From Crocinitomix algicola (lineage in GTDB: Bacteria; Bacteroidota; Bacteroidia; Flavobacteriales_D; Crocinitomicaceae): a DNA stretch of 64,000 bases. The notes under the pieces are model-generated. The model was given only the letters and a program-made list of their open reading frames with translations, did not search any database and was not told where the DNA came from. Where the stretch lies: contig NZ_LYPF02000016.1 of the NCBI RefSeq assembly GCF_001661595.2, forward strand, positions 62,001 through 126,000, given 5' to 3'. The translations under genes and the position numbers were made by a program. Positions 62,852-64,000 of the stretch are shown in pieces (within the stretch, counting starts at the first letter, position 1; each line of letters starts with the position of its first letter).

Positions 62852-63311
62852 AGTGATTAAGGTTTAATTGTAAAGGGTTCTACTTCGGTTTTTAAATAAC
62901 TATTCGACGTATTACCGGTTTTCTCTGCTGAATTAAAAAAAAGAGATTATAAACGGCTAACTATCATGCATATTTGTTGCATAAGGGGCGTTAATCGCGT
63001 TATTTTATCCATTGCTAAACAAAAAAACACCGTTCCTTAATCGCGAGTTTCTTTCATTGAATTAATTCTCTACCTTGCTGCTCGGTAATTTATTGCCTAC
63101 GCAACCAGTAAGTTATCCTATCTTTTTTAATCGAACTACTAATCATCGTTTTTTAAAAAAATGATAATTAAGTAAAATCTCGCACGCTCCCTGTGATTCG
63201 ATGTTTGATTTTCTAAAAATAGTCACCCGGAACAATAAAAAGGGGGAGTGGATGTTAAGGTTTACTTCCTTTTTTTGTTTTTAATTCTAAAATCAGTCTT
63301 AATTTTAACGC

Positions 63312-64000
63312 ATGATTTTTGAAGGTAATTCAGGAGAGTATTTTGACATTCAACAGGTCAAGTCCAATAATTATAATCCACTGACGGCACAACGAAATGA
63401 AACGTTGAAAATAATTTGGTTCAAATCAGATGGAGCAGAATTGATAATAGACAGTCAATCTTATATTTTTAATAAAAATGAAATCATTTTTTTAACTCAG
63501 TTTCACCAAGTGAGTATTGTAAGCGATTTTGAGGCTGAGATTTTACGTTTTAATCGACCTTTTTATTGTGTTATCGACCATGATAGTGAGGTGAGCTGTA
63601 AAGGTGTACTATTCTATGGTTCAAGTGAAATTCCACGGATAAAAATGGAAAAACAAGAGCTAGAAGTATTAGAAACTGTCTGGAAATTATCTGTTTTTGA
63701 GTTTGAAATGCAAGATAGCTTACAGATGGAAATGTTGCAAATGATGTTAAAACGAATTCTGATACTTTGTACTCGTGTTTACAAGAAATGTTGTATTGGA
63801 GAGCATGTTGATACACAGCAACACGATTTAATACGGGAATTTAATTACCTCGTTGAAAAACATTTTAAAACAAAACATGCGGTTAGTGATTATGCTGACT
63901 TACTGTATAAATCACCGAAAACAATCAGCAATTCTTTCAAAAAATTAGGATCTAAAAGCCCTTTACAGTTTATTCATGATCGAATAATGCTTGAGGCACG
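63312..64000 (+). CDS. AraC-family transcriptional regulator (3' end outside window)
   Basis: The frame begins at ATG 63312, directly after an in-frame TAA (63306), and is still open at the right edge (229 codons visible). The N-terminal two-thirds reads as a cupin-like sensor (IWFKSDGAELIID, FNKNEIIFLTQFHQ). From about residue 175 it enters an AraC helix-turn-helix: YLVEKHFKTKHAVSDYADLL, then KSPKTISNSFKKLGSKSPLQ and FIHDRIMLEA. The last helix is missing. AraC regulators bind direct repeats and usually respond to a small ligand. The long upstream gap suggests it may control itself or the divergent repeat-protein gene. Confidence 0.88.
   Translation, partial: MIFEGNSGEYFDIQQVKSNNYNPLTAQRNETLKIIWFKSDGAELIIDSQSYIFNKNEIIFLTQFHQVSIVSDFEAEILRFNRPFYCVIDHDSEVSCKGVLFYGSSEIPRIKMEKQELEVLETVWKLSVFEFEMQDSLQMEMLQMMLKRILILCTRVYKKCCIGEHVDTQQHDLIREFNYLVEKHFKTKHAVSDYADLLYKSPKTISNSFKKLGSKSPLQFIHDRIMLEA

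Larger units (their letters stand above)
62800..63311. other. 512-base intergenic region between VDYGED gene and AraC-type regulator
   Basis: No convincing protein or RNA gene. Besides the operator-like repeat and -7 element above, it holds two direct copies of TTAATCGCG (62991-62999 and 63037-63045, 46 bases apart) and a small ATGCA...TGCAT hairpin near 62967. The direct repeats could be AraC-type binding half-sites; unproven. Confidence 0.5.

Overview
The window is AT-rich chromosomal DNA from a member of the Bacteroidota, most likely order Flavobacteriales (a Crocinitomicaceae-like lineage would fit, but this is inference). The evidence is a SprB-type gliding adhesin with its PorP/SprF partner, both kinds of type IX secretion (T9SS) C-terminal sorting domain, TonB receptors with carboxypeptidase-like N-termini, the Bacteroidota promoter element TAnnTTTG, frequent TTG starts, and single-copy housekeeping genes (rnr, thyA, folA, topB, mnmG, ybeY, gltX, aspS, tadA). 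I see no phage, insertion sequence, integrase or CRISPR array.

Layout. 1-11758 is a surface/secretion block: a giant repeat adhesin cut by the left edge, PorP/SprF, a TonB-dependent receptor, an S9 peptidase and a miniature protein that is little more than a T9SS sorting domain. 11748-13193 holds small envelope genes. 13198-15958 has RNase R divergent from a ferritin. 16006-23297 is a compact four-gene signalling operon: a YfiR-family protein, a TPR-like protein, a membrane HAMP/SpoIIE-type phosphatase, and a 1294-residue protein joining a periplasmic beta-propeller sensor to a class III adenylyl cyclase and an HD phosphohydrolase. 23882-27339 is thyA-folA-topB. 28276-35269 is a minus-strand block (methyltransferase, mnmG, ybeY, RsbW-like ATPase, DUF4175 giant) with two parS-like centromere sites at the mnmG/ybeY junction. 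35458-37477 is gltX-folB-tRNA-Cys.

37530-43410 contains a CotH-kinase surface protein, an ECF sigma factor with a membrane partner that carries PKD and T9SS-type domains outside the membrane, a thioredoxin-like protein and rpiB. 43868-48953 is a co-transcribed YwqK/MORN protein, multi-PAS histidine kinase and LytTR response regulator. 48956-54188 has a SCO protein, aspS, a tightly overlapped molybdate transporter (modABC) and tadA. 54237-64000 has a GEVED/T9SS type A surface protein, a VCBS/ASPIC-UnbV lipoprotein, a second ECF sigma/anti-sigma pair, a soluble protein resembling the tail of DUF2723 membrane proteins, a small secreted protein made of six VDYGED repeats, and an AraC-type regulator cut by the right edge.

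The most interesting items are the YfiR/TPR/phosphatase/cyclase-HD operon, the paired parS-like sites overlapping the start of mnmG, the VDYGED repeat protein, the 'cargo-less' sorting-domain protein, and the sigma-factor partner with extracellular sorting domains. All functional statements come from motif reading; no database search was run.
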